Both the position numbers and the translations under genes were made by a program. Of a stretch of 64,000 nucleotides of DNA, positions 8,649-18,728 are shown piece by piece (within the stretch, counting starts at the first letter, position 1; the number at the start of each line of letters is the position of its first letter). Under the pieces are notes generated by a model, which was given only the letters and a program-made list of their open reading frames with translations, had not been told where the DNA came from and did no database searches. The DNA comes from Rubrivivax sp. GTDB taxonomy: Bacteria; Pseudomonadota; Gammaproteobacteria; Burkholderiales; Burkholderiaceae_C. The stretch lies in the NCBI GenBank assembly GCA_019635315.1, contig JAHBZT010000001.1:1-64000 (forward strand), in the 5' to 3' direction.

Positions 8649-9524
8649 ATGAACCCGAGCGCCACCACCGTCGCCGAATCGTCGCTGCTGCTGTGGTTCC
8701 TGGGCGTCTTCGTCGCCGTGCTCGCGGCGCACGTGATGCTGGGCTGGGTGCGCCAGGGCATGCACCAGCCCGGCCTGCGCGCCGGCTGGCGCGGGCTGCT
8801 GCTGGCCGGCCTCGTCTTCGGCAGCGGCATCTGCTCGGCGATGGTGCTGTCGCTGTCGGCCGAGGCGCTGCCGTTCCGGCTCGGTTTCCGCTGGCGCGCG
8901 GTGCCGCTGCTGTGGCTGGGCGCCTCGGTCGCGGCGCTGCCGGCGCTGGCGCTGCTGTCGCGCCGCCAGGGCTGGTTCGCACTCGGCTTCGCCGCCGTCT
9001 GGCTGGCCGTGGTGGCCCTGGTCGTGCAGTCGGGCTGGATCTGGGCGGTCGGCTTCCGGCCCGGCGTGACCTGGCGGCCGGAGTTCCAGGCCTCGGCGCT
9101 GATCGTCGCCACGCTGGGCGTCTTCGCCGCGCTGTACCTGTGCTTCATCGGCGGCGGCAAGGAAGGTCGCCGGCGCCAGCTCTGGCGCGTCGGCGCCGCG
9201 GCGCTGCTGGCGCTGAGCCTGGTGGCCGCGCAGGAGATCGTGATGGCCGGCGCCGGGCTGCTGGCGCAGGTCGGCGCGGTCTACCACCGCGAGGTGCCGG
9301 CCTCGGTGCTGTCGCTGCTGGGCGGCGTCATCGTGCCGCTGTTGCTGGTGGTGATGACGCTGGACCTGGCGATGCGCCGCCGCCAGCGCAAGCGCGACCT
9401 GCGCCGCCGCCACGGCCGCGGCGGCACGCGGCTGGAGACGCCGGACCAGCAGGCCACGAAGGCCCACGACAGCGCGCTGCCGACGACGATGTCGCCGCCG
9501 GCCCCGCCGGCGACCACGTCCTGA
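8649..9524 (+). CDS. Seven-helix membrane protein, MHYT-like
   Basis: A 291-residue integral membrane protein with seven predicted helices ([39 protein letters not shown], and so on to [16 protein letters not shown]) and a charged cytoplasmic tail. Helices 2 and 6 carry traces of the MHYT pattern ([29 protein letters not shown]), but the Met-His-Tyr metal ligands are gone. MHYT domains are usually fused to GGDEF-EAL modules; here the partner is a separate gene 47 bases upstream. The family call is an inference from topology and position; the safe annotation is an uncharacterised membrane protein. Confidence 0.7.
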   Translation: MNPSATTVAESSLLLWFLGVFVAVLAAHVMLGWVRQGMHQPGLRAGWRGLLLAGLVFGSGICSAMVLSLSAEALPFRLGFRWRAVPLLWLGASVAALPALALLSRRQGWFALGFAAVWLAVVALVVQSGWIWAVGFRPGVTWRPEFQASALIVATLGVFAALYLCFIGGGKEGRRRQLWRVGAAALLALSLVAAQEIVMAGAGLLAQVGAVYHREVPASVLSLLGGVIVPLLLVVMTLDLAMRRRQRKRDLRRRHGRGGTRLETPDQQATKAHDSALPTTMSPPAPPATTS

Positions 9525-9630
9525 CCCGGCCCCACGCGGCGTCGCGGCGTCGCGGCGGCGTCCAGGGCCGCCCGCCGCCCATGCGCACGCCGCTGACCGG
9601 CGCCTCGAGGCCGGGAAGCGGCGCACTTCC

Positions 9631-9636
9631 TACAAT
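9631..9636 (+). promoter_or_regulatory. Possible -10 element of metH1, leaderless arrangement
   Basis: TACAAT lies six bases before the metH1 start codon at 9643. With normal spacing, transcription would begin at or within a base or two of the ATG, giving a leaderless mRNA. There is no Shine-Dalgarno sequence in front of the ATG and no convincing -35 box, so this is a weak call. No cobalamin or SAH riboswitch is recognisable in the 118 bases before the gene. Confidence 0.35.
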
Positions 9637-9642
9637 CGCGCC

Positions 9643-10704
9643 ATGAATGCCCGACAGCCCGTCCCGGCCTACACGCGCGGCGCGGCCCTGCCCGCGCTCC
9701 TGCAGCAGCGCATCGCCGTCATCGACGGCGCGATGGGCACGATGATCCAGCGCCAGCGCCTGTCGGAGGCCGACTTCCGCGGCACGCGCTTCGCCGACCA
9801 CCCGAAGGACCTCAAGGGCAACAACGACCTGCTGGTGCTGACGCGGCCGGACCTGGTGCGCGCGATCCACGAGCAGTACCTGGCCGCCGGCGCCGACATC
9901 GTCGAGACCAACACCTTCGGCGCCACCTCGATCGCGCAGGAGGACTATGGCCTGGCCCACCTGGCGCGCGAGATGAACGAGGCCGCCGCGCGCATCGCGC
10001 GCGCGGCCTGCGACGCGGCCGCCACCCCCGAGCGGCCGCGCTTCGTCGCCGGCGCGCTGGGCCCGACGCCCAAGACGGCCAGCATCAGCCCCGACGTCAA
10101 CGACCCCGGCGCGCGCAACGTGAGCTTCGACGAGCTGCGCGATGCCTACCGCGAGCAGGCCGAAGGGCTGCTGGCCGGGGGCGCGGACCTGTTCCTGGTC
10201 GAGACCATCTTCGACACGCTCAATGCCAAGGCCGCGATCTTCGCGCTCGACGAGCTGATGGAGGCCAGCGGCGAACGCCTGCCGGTGATCCTGTCCGGCA
10301 CCGTGACCGATGCCTCGGGCCGCATCCTGTCGGGCCAGACGGTGGAGGCCTTCTGGCACTCGGTGCGCCACGCGCGGCCGCTGGCGGTGGGGCTGAACTG
10401 CGCGCTCGGCGCCGCGGTCATGCGGCCCTACATCGAGGAACTGTCGCGCGTGGCCGCCGACACCTTCGTCAGCTGCTACCCGAATGCCGGCCTGCCCAAC
10501 CCGATGAGCGAGACCGGCTTCGACGAGACGCCGGAGGTCACCGGCCGCCTGCTCGGCGAATTCGCGGCCAGCGGCTTCCTCAACATCGCCGGCGGCTGCT
10601 GCGGCACGACGCCCGAGCACATCGCCGAGATCGCGCGCCGCGTCGGCGCCTACCGGCCGCGCACGCGGCGCGATCCGCTGTTCACGCCGCTGCTGGCGGC
10701 CTGA
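9643..10704 (+). CDS. metH: Methionine synthase, homocysteine methyltransferase half
   Basis: A 353-residue protein corresponding to the homocysteine-binding barrel of cobalamin-dependent methionine synthase. Key motifs are [26 protein letters not shown], and the zinc-ligand cysteines in VGLNCALG and [11 protein letters not shown]. The protein ends right after the barrel, so the pterin, cobalamin and reactivation modules must be on another polypeptide. Split metH is normal in Burkholderiales, but the second half usually follows directly. Here the next 100 bases hold an inverted repeat, and then kup runs in the opposite direction. All catalytic zinc ligands seem present. Confidence 0.9.
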   Translation: MNARQPVPAYTRGAALPALLQQRIAVIDGAMGTMIQRQRLSEADFRGTRFADHPKDLKGNNDLLVLTRPDLVRAIHEQYLAAGADIVETNTFGATSIAQEDYGLAHLAREMNEAAARIARAACDAAATPERPRFVAGALGPTPKTASISPDVNDPGARNVSFDELRDAYREQAEGLLAGGADLFLVETIFDTLNAKAAIFALDELMEASGERLPVILSGTVTDASGRILSGQTVEAFWHSVRHARPLAVGLNCALGAAVMRPYIEELSRVAADTFVSCYPNAGLPNPMSETGFDETPEVTGRLLGEFAASGFLNIAGGCCGTTPEHIAEIARRVGAYRPRTRRDPLFTPLLAA

Positions 10705-10808
10705 TACGGCTTCGCATTCAATGCGATAACAAGGCGCGAAGCCGAAGACAGTGCTGACGCACGGCGAGGCGAAGCAACGCTGTTGGCGCGTTGAATGCGA
10801 AGCCGTAT
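10704..10808. repeat. 105-bp inverted-repeat element between metH1 and kup
   Basis: Two 18-base arms are perfectly inverted: 10704-10721 (ATACGGCTTCGCATTCAA) and 10791-10808. With one mismatch they extend to 22 bases. The element starts within the metH1 stop codon and ends 15 bases before the kup stop, so it lies exactly between convergent genes. It may act as a bidirectional terminator. The size and layout (two inverted arms around a GC-rich middle) also resemble a REPIN-type dispersed repeat. Its core ACGGCGAGG followed by a GCAACG motif recurs between atpC and atpD (61155-61170). Confidence 0.7.
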
Positions 10809-10823
10809 GAAGCCGCCGCCGGG

Positions 10824-12767
10824 TCACAGCGACACCTGGGTGCCGAGCTCGACCACGCGGTTGGCGGGCAGGCGCAGGAAGTCGGCCGCCGACGCCGCGT
10901 TGCGGTGCAGCGCCGCGAACAGCTTCTCGCGCCACGGTGCCAGCACGCCGCGCGTCGCCGGCACGACGATGTCCCGGCTGAGGAAGTAGCTGGTCTGCAT
11001 CGGGTCGAGCACGATGCCGCGCCCGGCCAGCAGGGCCAGCGCCTCGGGCACGTCGGGGTCGTTCTTGAAGCCGAAGTGCAGCGTCAGCTGCCAGCAGCCG
11101 CGACCCAGCGCCACCGTCTCGACGCGGCGCTCGAAGCCGATCCACGGCCGCTCGTGGTGCTGCACGGTGACGAACAGGTTCTGCTCGTGCAGCACGCGGT
11201 TGTGCTTGAGGTTGTGCAGCAGCGCGAACGGCGTGATGCCGGCCTCCGCGCTCAGGAAGACGGCGGTGCCGGGCACGCGGTGCGGCGGCGCCAGGAAGAC
11301 CGAGTCCAGGAACTCGGGCAGCGCGATCGCCTCGTCGCGCAGGCGCTCGCCCATCAGCCGGCGGCCCTGCTGCCAGGTCGTCATCAGCGTGAACATCGCG
11401 CCGCCGATCAGCAGCGGGAACCAGCCGCCCTCCAGCAGCTTCAGCGCATTGGCCGACAGGAAGGCGAGGTCGACGAGCAGGAAGCCGCCCGTGGCCGCGA
11501 GGCACAGTGCCAGCGGCAGCCGCCAGGCGTGACGGATGACGAAGAAGGTCATCAGCGTGGTGATCGTCATGTCCAGCGTCACCGCGATGCCGTAGGCCGA
11601 GGCGAGCGCCCCGCTGGAACCGAACATCACCACCGCGAAGACGACGCCGGCGTACAGCGCCCAGTTGACCACCGGGACGTAGATCTGCCCGGTGTCGCGC
11701 ACGCTGGTGTGCACGACGCGCAGTCGCGGCAGGTAGCCGAGCTGGCTGACCTGCTTGCTCACCGAGAAGGCGGCCGTGATCAGCGCCTGCGAGGCGATCA
11801 CCGTGGCCGCGGTGGCCAGCACGATCAGCGGGAACAGTGCCCAGCCCGGCGCCATCTCGTAGAAGGGGTTGCGCACCGCCTCCGGCTGGCGCAGCAGCAG
11901 CGCGCCCTGGCCGAAGTAGTTGAGCACCAGCGAAGGCATCACGACGGCGAACCAGGCCAGCCGGATGGGCCGACGCCCGAAATGCCCGAGGTCGGCATAC
12001 AGCGCCTCCGCACCGGTCACGCACAGCACGATGGCGCCCAGCGCCAGGAAGGCGACGCCCGGCTGGGCCGCGGCAAAGCCCAGCGCATGGTGCGGCGACA
12101 GCGCCGCCAGCACCGCCGGGTGGGCAGCCACCTGGGTGGCGCCCAGCAGCGCCAGCACGGCAAACCAGCCCAGCGTCACGGGACCGAACAGCCGGCCCAC
12201 CGCCGCGGTGCCGAAGCGCTGTGCGGCAAACAGCGCGGTCAGCACGGCCAGGGTCAGCGGCAGCACCCAGGCGTGCAGCGCGGGTGCCGCGACCTCCAGG
12301 CCCTCCACCGCCGAGAGCACCGAGATCGCGGGCGTGATGACGCCGTCGCCGAAGAAGATCGCGGTGCCGAAGATGCCCAGCAGCAGCAGCCGCGCGCGCA
12401 GCGCCGGGTACGCCTTCACGGCCTGCGAGGCCAGCGCCAGCAGCGCGACGAGCCCGCCCTCGCCGTGGTTGTCCGCGCGCAGGATCAGCGTGACGTACTT
12501 CAGCGAGACGACCAGCGTCAGCGCCCAGAAGACCAGCGAGAGCACGCCCAGGACGTTGTCGGGCGTCAGCGGCACGCGGCCGTCGGCGAAGACCTCCTTC
12601 AGCGCATACAGCGGACTGGTGCCAATGTCGCCGTAGACGACGCCGATCGCGGCCAGCGTCAGCCCGGCCAGCACGCCGGCGGGGCGGGAGGAGTTCGCGG
12701 AGCTCAAGGCGTGGCCGTTGCGCGGACCGGGAGCGGCTGCGCGCCCTGCCCTGCCGCGGTGCCTCAT
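10824..12767 (-). CDS. kup: Kup-family potassium uptake protein
   Basis: A 647-residue transporter with about 12 membrane helices and a C-terminal soluble domain. The diagnostic N-terminal signature [19 protein letters not shown] is intact, with [35 protein letters not shown] and [10 protein letters not shown] also visible. Kup proteins are potassium/proton symporters of the inner membrane. The start is uncertain: the ATG at 12767 lies just beyond the gshA hairpin, while a TTG near residue 21 (before [15 protein letters not shown]) would give a more typical length. It is convergent with metH1 and downstream of gshA on the same strand. Confidence 0.9.
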   Translation of the reverse strand: MRHRGRAGRAAAPGPRNGHALSSANSSRPAGVLAGLTLAAIGVVYGDIGTSPLYALKEVFADGRVPLTPDNVLGVLSLVFWALTLVVSLKYVTLILRADNHGEGGLVALLALASQAVKAYPALRARLLLLGIFGTAIFFGDGVITPAISVLSAVEGLEVAAPALHAWVLPLTLAVLTALFAAQRFGTAAVGRLFGPVTLGWFAVLALLGATQVAAHPAVLAALSPHHALGFAAAQPGVAFLALGAIVLCVTGAEALYADLGHFGRRPIRLAWFAVVMPSLVLNYFGQGALLLRQPEAVRNPFYEMAPGWALFPLIVLATAATVIASQALITAAFSVSKQVSQLGYLPRLRVVHTSVRDTGQIYVPVVNWALYAGVVFAVVMFGSSGALASAYGIAVTLDMTITTLMTFFVIRHAWRLPLALCLAATGGFLLVDLAFLSANALKLLEGGWFPLLIGGAMFTLMTTWQQGRRLMGERLRDEAIALPEFLDSVFLAPPHRVPGTAVFLSAEAGITPFALLHNLKHNRVLHEQNLFVTVQHHERPWIGFERRVETVALGRGCWQLTLHFGFKNDPDVPEALALLAGRGIVLDPMQTSYFLSRDIVVPATRGVLAPWREKLFAALHRNAASAADFLRLPANRVVELGTQVSL

Positions 12768-12771
12768 GCTA

Positions 12772-12800
12772 CGCCGGTTGCTGCAGCGCAGCAACCGGCG
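12772..12800 (-). terminator. Hairpin after gshA
   Basis: Perfect 13-base arms (12772-12784 and 12788-12800) with a three-base loop lie six bases after the gshA stop codon and before kup. There is no T-run after the stem on the minus strand. It is therefore a strong hairpin that may protect the 3' end or pause polymerase rather than a textbook intrinsic terminator. Confidence 0.6.
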
Positions 12801-12806
12801 CCGGGC

Positions 12807-14102
12807 TCACTCGTAGACCTCGGCCTCGGGGTCGGTGGCTTCCAGCTCGTAGGCGGCGCCCAGCATCGCCAGGCGGCCGATGACGCCGTACATGTAGAAG
12901 CGGTTGGGCGCGCTGGCGCCGGGCTTGGCGCCCGGGCGCGGCAGCTGGCTGCTCTGGTCGAAGGCCAGCGGCACGTAGCTGGAGCCGGGCGCGTTGAGGT
13001 TCTCGTCGGCGCCGCGCTCGGCATGCACGCGGTAGAAGCCGCCGACCACGTAGCGGTCGATCGTCACCACCACCGGTTCGGCGACCGCCTCGTTGATGCG
13101 TTCGTAGGTCGGCACGCCTTCCTGCACGATCAGCTCGGCGCTGCCGCCGCCCTGGGCGGCGCTGCCGAGCAGCCGGCAGCGCTGCTGCCGCGCCGGGTCG
13201 TCGAGGTCCTTCGCGTCGCGCACCGTCAGCACGCCGGCGCCGCTGGCATCGTCGGACTTGACGACGACGAAGGGGCGCTCGCCGATGCCGTACTCCTTGT
13301 ACTTGCGCCGCACCTTGGCCAGCATCGCGTCGGCCTGGGCCTTGATCGCCTCCAGGCCCTCGGGGCGGTCGAGCGCGACCTCGCCGCAGCGCGCGGACAT
13401 CGGCACGATCAGCCAGGGGTCCATGCCCAGCAGCTTCGCGAACTTCTTGCCGACCTCCTCGTAGCTCTGGAAGTGGCGGCTCTTGCGGCGCACGCCCCAG
13501 CCGGCGTGCAGGGGCGGCAGCAGGTACTGCTCGTACAGGCCCTGCAGTGCGGCCGGCGCGCCGCCGCGCAGGTCGTTGTTGAGCAGGATCGTGCAGGGGT
13601 CGAAGTCCTTGAGCCCGAGCCGGCCGCGCGTGCGCACGAGCGGCTCCAGCACCAGCTCGCCGCCGTCGGGCAGCGCCAGCGTGCGCGGCGCCTGCAGCGT
13701 CTCGTCCAGCGCGCCCAGGCGCACGTTGAGGCCGGCCTGGGTGAAGATCTGCACCAGGCGCTGCAGGCTGGCCAGGTAGAAGCTGTTGTGCGTGCGGCCG
13801 TCGGGCACCAGCAGCAGGTTCTTGGCCTCGGGGCAGATCTTCTCGATCGCCGCCATCGCGGCCTGCACCGCCAGCGGCAGCATCTCCACCGTCAGGTTGC
13901 CGAAGACGTCCGGAAACAGGTCGGTGTCCACCGGCGCCAGCTTGAAGCCGGCGTTGCGCAGGTCGACCGCGGCATAGAAGGCCGGCGTGTGTTCCATCCA
14001 CTCGAGCCGGAACCAGCGCTCGATGGCCGGCATCGACTCCAGGATGCGCGCCTCCAGCTCGTTGATCGGGCCGGTCAGCGCAGTCGTCAGGTGGGGAACC
14101 AT
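12807..14102 (-). CDS. gshA: Glutamate-cysteine ligase, type IV
   Basis: A 431-residue enzyme starting MVPHLTTALTGPINELEARIL. It catalyses the first step of glutathione synthesis (ATP-dependent joining of glutamate and cysteine). Sequence blocks such as LLLVPDGRTHNSFYLASL, TILLNNDLRGG, VVVKSDDASGAGVLTVRDA and RFYMYGVIGRLAMLGAAYE match the proteobacterial type IV GshA family (TIGR02049), which is distinct from E. coli GshA. No ribosome-binding site precedes the ATG; instead TAGAAT lies six bases upstream. A strong hairpin follows the stop codon. gshB is not next to it. Confidence 0.9.
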   Translation of the reverse strand: MVPHLTTALTGPINELEARILESMPAIERWFRLEWMEHTPAFYAAVDLRNAGFKLAPVDTDLFPDVFGNLTVEMLPLAVQAAMAAIEKICPEAKNLLLVPDGRTHNSFYLASLQRLVQIFTQAGLNVRLGALDETLQAPRTLALPDGGELVLEPLVRTRGRLGLKDFDPCTILLNNDLRGGAPAALQGLYEQYLLPPLHAGWGVRRKSRHFQSYEEVGKKFAKLLGMDPWLIVPMSARCGEVALDRPEGLEAIKAQADAMLAKVRRKYKEYGIGERPFVVVKSDDASGAGVLTVRDAKDLDDPARQQRCRLLGSAAQGGGSAELIVQEGVPTYERINEAVAEPVVVTIDRYVVGGFYRVHAERGADENLNAPGSSYVPLAFDQSSQLPRPGAKPGASAPNRFYMYGVIGRLAMLGAAYELEATDPEAEVYE

Positions 14103-14108
14103 GGGCGC

Positions 14109-14114
14109 ATTCTA
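14109..14114 (-). promoter_or_regulatory. Possible -10 element of gshA, leaderless arrangement
   Basis: On the minus strand TAGAAT ends six bases before the gshA ATG, placing the expected transcription start at or next to the start codon. No ribosome-binding site is visible. The -35 region is not recognisable. The layout is the same as in front of metH1. Confidence 0.35.
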
Positions 14115-14150
14115 GGAGCCTGGCCCCTGCGATGCCGGGCCCGAGAAGTG

Positions 14151-14194
14151 CGAAGGCGGCAGCCGGCGCGCTCGCGCGCCGGCTGCCGCCTTCG
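14151..14194 (-). terminator. Terminator hairpin of the torF-glnK-amtB operon
   Basis: Perfect 20-base arms (14151-14170 and 14175-14194) with a CTCG loop lie about 50 bases after the amtB stop codon. The bases after the stem on the minus strand are pyrimidine-rich (CACTTCTCGG) without a long T-run. The stem separates amtB from the gshA promoter region. Confidence 0.75.
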
Positions 14195-14247
14195 GGGTGG
14201 GCCGCCCGGGCCGGCCGCGGTCGCGGTCGGCCCGGGCACCCGCGGGC

Positions 14248-15705
14248 TCACTTGCTGTAGGCCGTCTCGCCGTGCGAGGTGATGTCCAGGCCCTCGCGCT
14301 CGTCCTCCTCGCTGACACGCAGGCCGAGGATCATGTCGACGATCTTGTAGGCGATGAAGGCGACCACCGCCGACCACACGACGGTGATGACCACGCCCTC
14401 GGCCTGGATCAGCAGCTGGCTGCCGATCGAGTAGTCGTCGCCCTTGATGCCGCCCAGCGTGCCGGCCGAGAAGACGCCGGTCAGCAGCGCGCCGACGATG
14501 CCGCCGACGCCGTGCACGCCGAACACGTCCAGCGAGTCGTCGGCGCCGAGCATGCGCTTCAGGCCGTTGACGCCCCACAGGCAGATGAAGCCGGCCGCGG
14601 CGCCGATGATGATGCCGCCCATCGGGCCCACGCTGCCGCAGGCCGGGGTGATGGCCACCAGGCCGGCGACGGCGCCCGAGGCCGCACCCAGCATCGAGGC
14701 CTTGCCCTTGGACAGCGCCTCGCCCACGCACCAGGCCAGCACCGCGGCGGCGGTGGCGAACAGGGTGTTGATGAAGGCCAGCGCGGCACCCGAGGTGGCT
14801 TCCAGGTTGGAGCCGGCGTTGAAGCCGAACCAGCCCACCCACAGCATGCAGGCGCCGACCATCGTCAGCGTCAGGCTGTGCGGGGTCATGCTCTCCTTGC
14901 CGTAGCCGATGCGCTTGCCCAGCATGTAGGCGCCCACCAGGCCGGCGACGCCGGCATTGATGTGCACCACGGTGCCGCCGGCGAAGTCCAGCGCGCCCTT
15001 GTCGAACAGGTAGCCGCCGGCGCCCCAGACCATGTGCGCGATCGGCAGGTAGCAGAAGGTGAACCAGATCGCGCTGAACAGCAGCACGGCGGAGAACTTC
15101 ATGCGCTCGGCGAACGAGCCGACGATCAGCGCGCAGGTGATGCCCGCGAACGTGGCCTGGAAGGCGATGAAGACGTACTCCGGCAGCTTGACGTCGGCCG
15201 TGAAGGTGTCGGCGAGGCTGTCGACCGTGACGCCGCTGAGGAACAGCTTGTCGAAGCCGGCGATGATCAGACCCTCGCCGCCGAAGGCCAGGCTGTAGCC
15301 GTAGACGGCCCACAGCACGCCGATCAGCGAGAAGACGACCATCACCTGCATCAGCACCGACAGCATGTTCTTGCTGCGCACCAGGCCGCCGTAGAACAGC
15401 GCCAGGCCGGGCACGGCCATGAAGACGACGAGCAGCGTGGCCGTCATCATCCAGGCCACGTCGCCCTTGTGCACCGCGGGTGCGGCAGCAGGCTCCGAAG
15501 CAGCCTCGGCGGCCTCGGCGGCCGCGGGCGCCGCCGCCTCCGCGGCGGGCGCGGCAGCGGCCGCTTCGGCCGGCGCCGAGGCCGGCGCGGCGGTCGCCGC
15601 GGCTTCGCCGGAGCCCGGCGCGGTGGTGCCGCTCTGCGCGAGCGCGGCGCCGCCCAGGCCGAGCAATGCCAGGCCGAGGGCGAGGGAAGCGATCAGTTTC
15701 TTCAT
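14248..15705 (-). CDS. amtB: Ammonium transporter AmtB
   Basis: A 485-residue protein with a signal peptide (MKKLIASLALGLALLGLGGA), a long Ala/Pro/Glu-rich linker of about 55 residues, and the 11-helix ammonium channel. Family landmarks include ALFYGGLVRSKNMLSV, the twin pore histidines in VVHINAGVAGLVGAYMLGKR and DVFGVHGVGGIVGALLTGVF, and GKRIGYGKESMTPHSL. AmtB conducts ammonium across the inner membrane and is blocked by unmodified GlnK, encoded just upstream. The Ala-rich N-terminal linker is longer than in E. coli AmtB but common in Burkholderiales. The gene lies 37 bases after glnK and ends before a strong hairpin. Confidence 0.95.
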   Translation of the reverse strand: MKKLIASLALGLALLGLGGAALAQSGTTAPGSGEAAATAAPASAPAEAAAAAPAAEAAAPAAAEAAEAASEPAAAPAVHKGDVAWMMTATLLVVFMAVPGLALFYGGLVRSKNMLSVLMQVMVVFSLIGVLWAVYGYSLAFGGEGLIIAGFDKLFLSGVTVDSLADTFTADVKLPEYVFIAFQATFAGITCALIVGSFAERMKFSAVLLFSAIWFTFCYLPIAHMVWGAGGYLFDKGALDFAGGTVVHINAGVAGLVGAYMLGKRIGYGKESMTPHSLTLTMVGACMLWVGWFGFNAGSNLEATSGAALAFINTLFATAAAVLAWCVGEALSKGKASMLGAASGAVAGLVAITPACGSVGPMGGIIIGAAAGFICLWGVNGLKRMLGADDSLDVFGVHGVGGIVGALLTGVFSAGTLGGIKGDDYSIGSQLLIQAEGVVITVVWSAVVAFIAYKIVDMILGLRVSEEDEREGLDITSHGETAYSK

Positions 15706-15742
15706 GGTGGGTTGTCTCTTGTCAGGGTGGCCGGTGCGCGCG

Positions 15743-16823
<1,081 letters not shown>

Positions 16824-16876
16824 GGTGGATTCCGGAGGAGGTCGAACGGGGGTTGGGAGGAGACCGCAAGCCTTTC

Positions 16877-16892
16877 TGCAGCTTCCGTGCCA
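16877..16892 (-). promoter_or_regulatory. Sigma-54 promoter of torF-glnK-amtB
   Basis: Read on the minus strand the sequence is TGGCACGGAAGCTGCA. It matches the -24/-12 consensus TGGCACG-N4-TTGCA except for C instead of the first T. The -12 GC is at 16879-16878, giving an expected transcription start near 16866, 43 bases before the torF ATG. An NtrC-type dyad lies about 120 bases further upstream. Confidence 0.8.
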
Positions 16893-16976
16893 AGACCTTT
16901 CCCCAGGTCAGGGCACCGCAAACGGGACCTGCGCCGGTAAACGGATGTATCCACGCACCGTTCAGGACCGGTTTGG

Positions 16977-16993
16977 TGCACCCGCTTGGTGCA
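16977..16993. promoter_or_regulatory. NtrC-type binding site
   Basis: TGCACCCGCTTGGTGCA is a perfect TGCACC-N5-GGTGCA dyad, the known NtrC recognition pattern. Its centre is about 119 bases upstream of the predicted torF transcription start, the usual enhancer distance. The 324-base gap between torF and comM (16824-17147) holds this site, the sigma-54 promoter and the comM ribosome-binding site. I see no gene in it. Confidence 0.75.
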
Positions 16994-17147
16994 AACGGGA
17001 CCCGGCACCCCCTTCGGCGGGTGGCGGGTGCGCGCCAGCGGGCGATGGTGCGCACCGAGCCCGAGCGCGACAGTGCCGGACGCGGCGCCCATGCCGCGCG
17101 CGGTCCGCCGGCCGCGCGGGCCGGGTCGCCGGACACGGGAGGGGACG

Positions 17148-18704
17148 ATGTCGCTGGCGGTGGTGGCGAGCCGGGCGCTGGACGGATTGCAGGCGCCCGA
17201 GGTGCAGGTCGAGGTGCAGCTGGCCAACGGCCTGCCAAGCTTCACGCTGGTCGGCCTGGCCGAGACCGAGGTCAAGGAGTCACGCGAGCGCGTGCGTGCG
17301 GCGCTGGCCACGAGCGGCTTCGCGTTCCCGCACAACCGCCGCGTCACGGTCAACCTGGCGCCGGCCGAGCTGCCCAAGGAGAGCGGCCGCTACGACCTGC
17401 CGATCGCGCTGGGCATCCTCGCCGCCGACGGCCAACTCGACGCCGCCAGGCTGGCCGGCGGCGTCTTCGCCGGCGAGCTGTCGCTGGCCGGCGAACTGCG
17501 CCCGGTGCGCGGCGCGCTGGCGCTGGCGCTGGCGATGCGCCAGGAGATGCGCGACGAGGCCGCCGCGCGCACGCTGGTGCTGCCGGCGGCCAGCGCGCGC
17601 CTGGCGGCGCAGGTGGCGGGCCTGGACGTGCGCGGCGCGACCACGCTGGCCGAGGTCGCGGCCTCGCTGCTGCCTGGTGACGCCGCGGTGCCGCTGTCGC
17701 CGGCCGCGCCGCTGCCGCCCGCGGCGCCGCCGCCGGCGCCCGACCTGCGCGAGGTCAAGGGCCAGGCCGCCGCCAAGCGCGCGCTGGAGATCGCCGCTGC
17801 CGGCGGCCACCACCTGCTGATGGTCGGCCCGCCGGGCAGCGGCAAGTCGATGCTGGCGCAGTGCCTGCCGTCGCTGCTGCCGCCGCTGCCCGAGGTCGAG
17901 GCGCTGGCCGCGGCAGCGCTGCGGGGCCTGGCCGCCAGCGGCAGCGAGGCCGCGCTGGCCGCGACGACCGCGGCCACGGCGGTGCGTCCGGTGCGCGCGC
18001 CGCACCACACTGCGAGCGCGGTGGCGCTGGTCGGCGGCGGCTCGCCGCCGCGGCCGGGCGAGATCTCGCTCGCGCATGGCGGCGTGCTGTTCCTCGACGA
18101 GACGCCGGAGTTTCCGCGCGCCGCGCTGGAAGCGCTGCGCGAGCCGCTGGAGACCGGGCAGGTGACGATCGCGCGCGCGGCGCGGCGCGCCACCTTCCCA
18201 GCGCGCTTCCAGCTCGTCGCCGCGATGAACCCCTGCCCCTGCGGCTGGCTGGGCGCCACCGCCGCGCTGGGCCGCGCCTGCCGCTGCACGCCGGAGGCGG
18301 TGGCGCGCTACCAGGGCCGGCTGTCGGGGCCGCTGCTGGACCGCATCGACCTGCAGGTCGAGGTGCTCGCCGCGCCGGCGGCCGAGCTGCTGGCGCTGCC
18401 CGACGGCGAGCCGAGCACCGTGGTCGCCGCGCGCGTGGCCGCGGCGCGCGAGCGCCAGCTCGCGCGCCAGGGTGTCGTCAATGCGCTGCTCGACCCGGCC
18501 GGCATCGACCGCCACTGCCCGCTCGACGACGCCAGCGCGCGCTTCCTGCGCAGCGCGGCCGAGCGGCTGGCCTGGTCGGGCCGGCGGCTGCACCGCTGCC
18601 TGAAGGTGGCGCGCACGATCGCCGACCTGGCCGGCGCCGAGCGCATCGCGGTGGCGCATGTGGCCGAGGCGCTGCAGTTGCAGCGCGTGCTCGCAGGCGC
18701 CTGA
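17148..18704 (+). CDS. comM: ComM/YifB-like Mg-chelatase-family AAA ATPase
   Basis: A 518-residue protein with an N-terminal ChlI-type domain (MSLAVVASRALDGLQAPEVQ, LPSFTLVGLAETEVKESRER), an AAA+ module with Walker A GPPGSGKSMLAQ and Walker B GGVLFLDETPEF, and a C-terminal domain starting with AAMNPCPCGWLG and a cysteine cluster. ComM is a helicase that extends branch migration during natural transformation; older annotations call it YifB. The start is set by GGAGGGG at 17138-17144, just before the ATG at 17148. The upstream in-frame codons are not conserved. Confidence 0.9.
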   Translation: MSLAVVASRALDGLQAPEVQVEVQLANGLPSFTLVGLAETEVKESRERVRAALATSGFAFPHNRRVTVNLAPAELPKESGRYDLPIALGILAADGQLDAARLAGGVFAGELSLAGELRPVRGALALALAMRQEMRDEAAARTLVLPAASARLAAQVAGLDVRGATTLAEVAASLLPGDAAVPLSPAAPLPPAAPPPAPDLREVKGQAAAKRALEIAAAGGHHLLMVGPPGSGKSMLAQCLPSLLPPLPEVEALAAAALRGLAASGSEAALAATTAATAVRPVRAPHHTASAVALVGGGSPPRPGEISLAHGGVLFLDETPEFPRAALEALREPLETGQVTIARAARRATFPARFQLVAAMNPCPCGWLGATAALGRACRCTPEAVARYQGRLSGPLLDRIDLQVEVLAAPAAELLALPDGEPSTVVAARVAAARERQLARQGVVNALLDPAGIDRHCPLDDASARFLRSAAERLAWSGRRLHRCLKVARTIADLAGAERIAVAHVAEALQLQRVLAGA

Positions 18705-18728
18705 ACCGCCGCGGCGGGACGCGGGCGC

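Noticed and set aside
9525-9642. Cobalamin or SAH riboswitch before metH1
   Set aside because: The 118 bases show no B12-box or SAH core, and a -10-like box immediately precedes the start codon.
10791-14282. A 1163-residue open frame on the plus strand
   Set aside because: It lies antisense to kup and gshA and has the Arg/Gln/His-rich composition of a shadow frame in GC-rich DNA.
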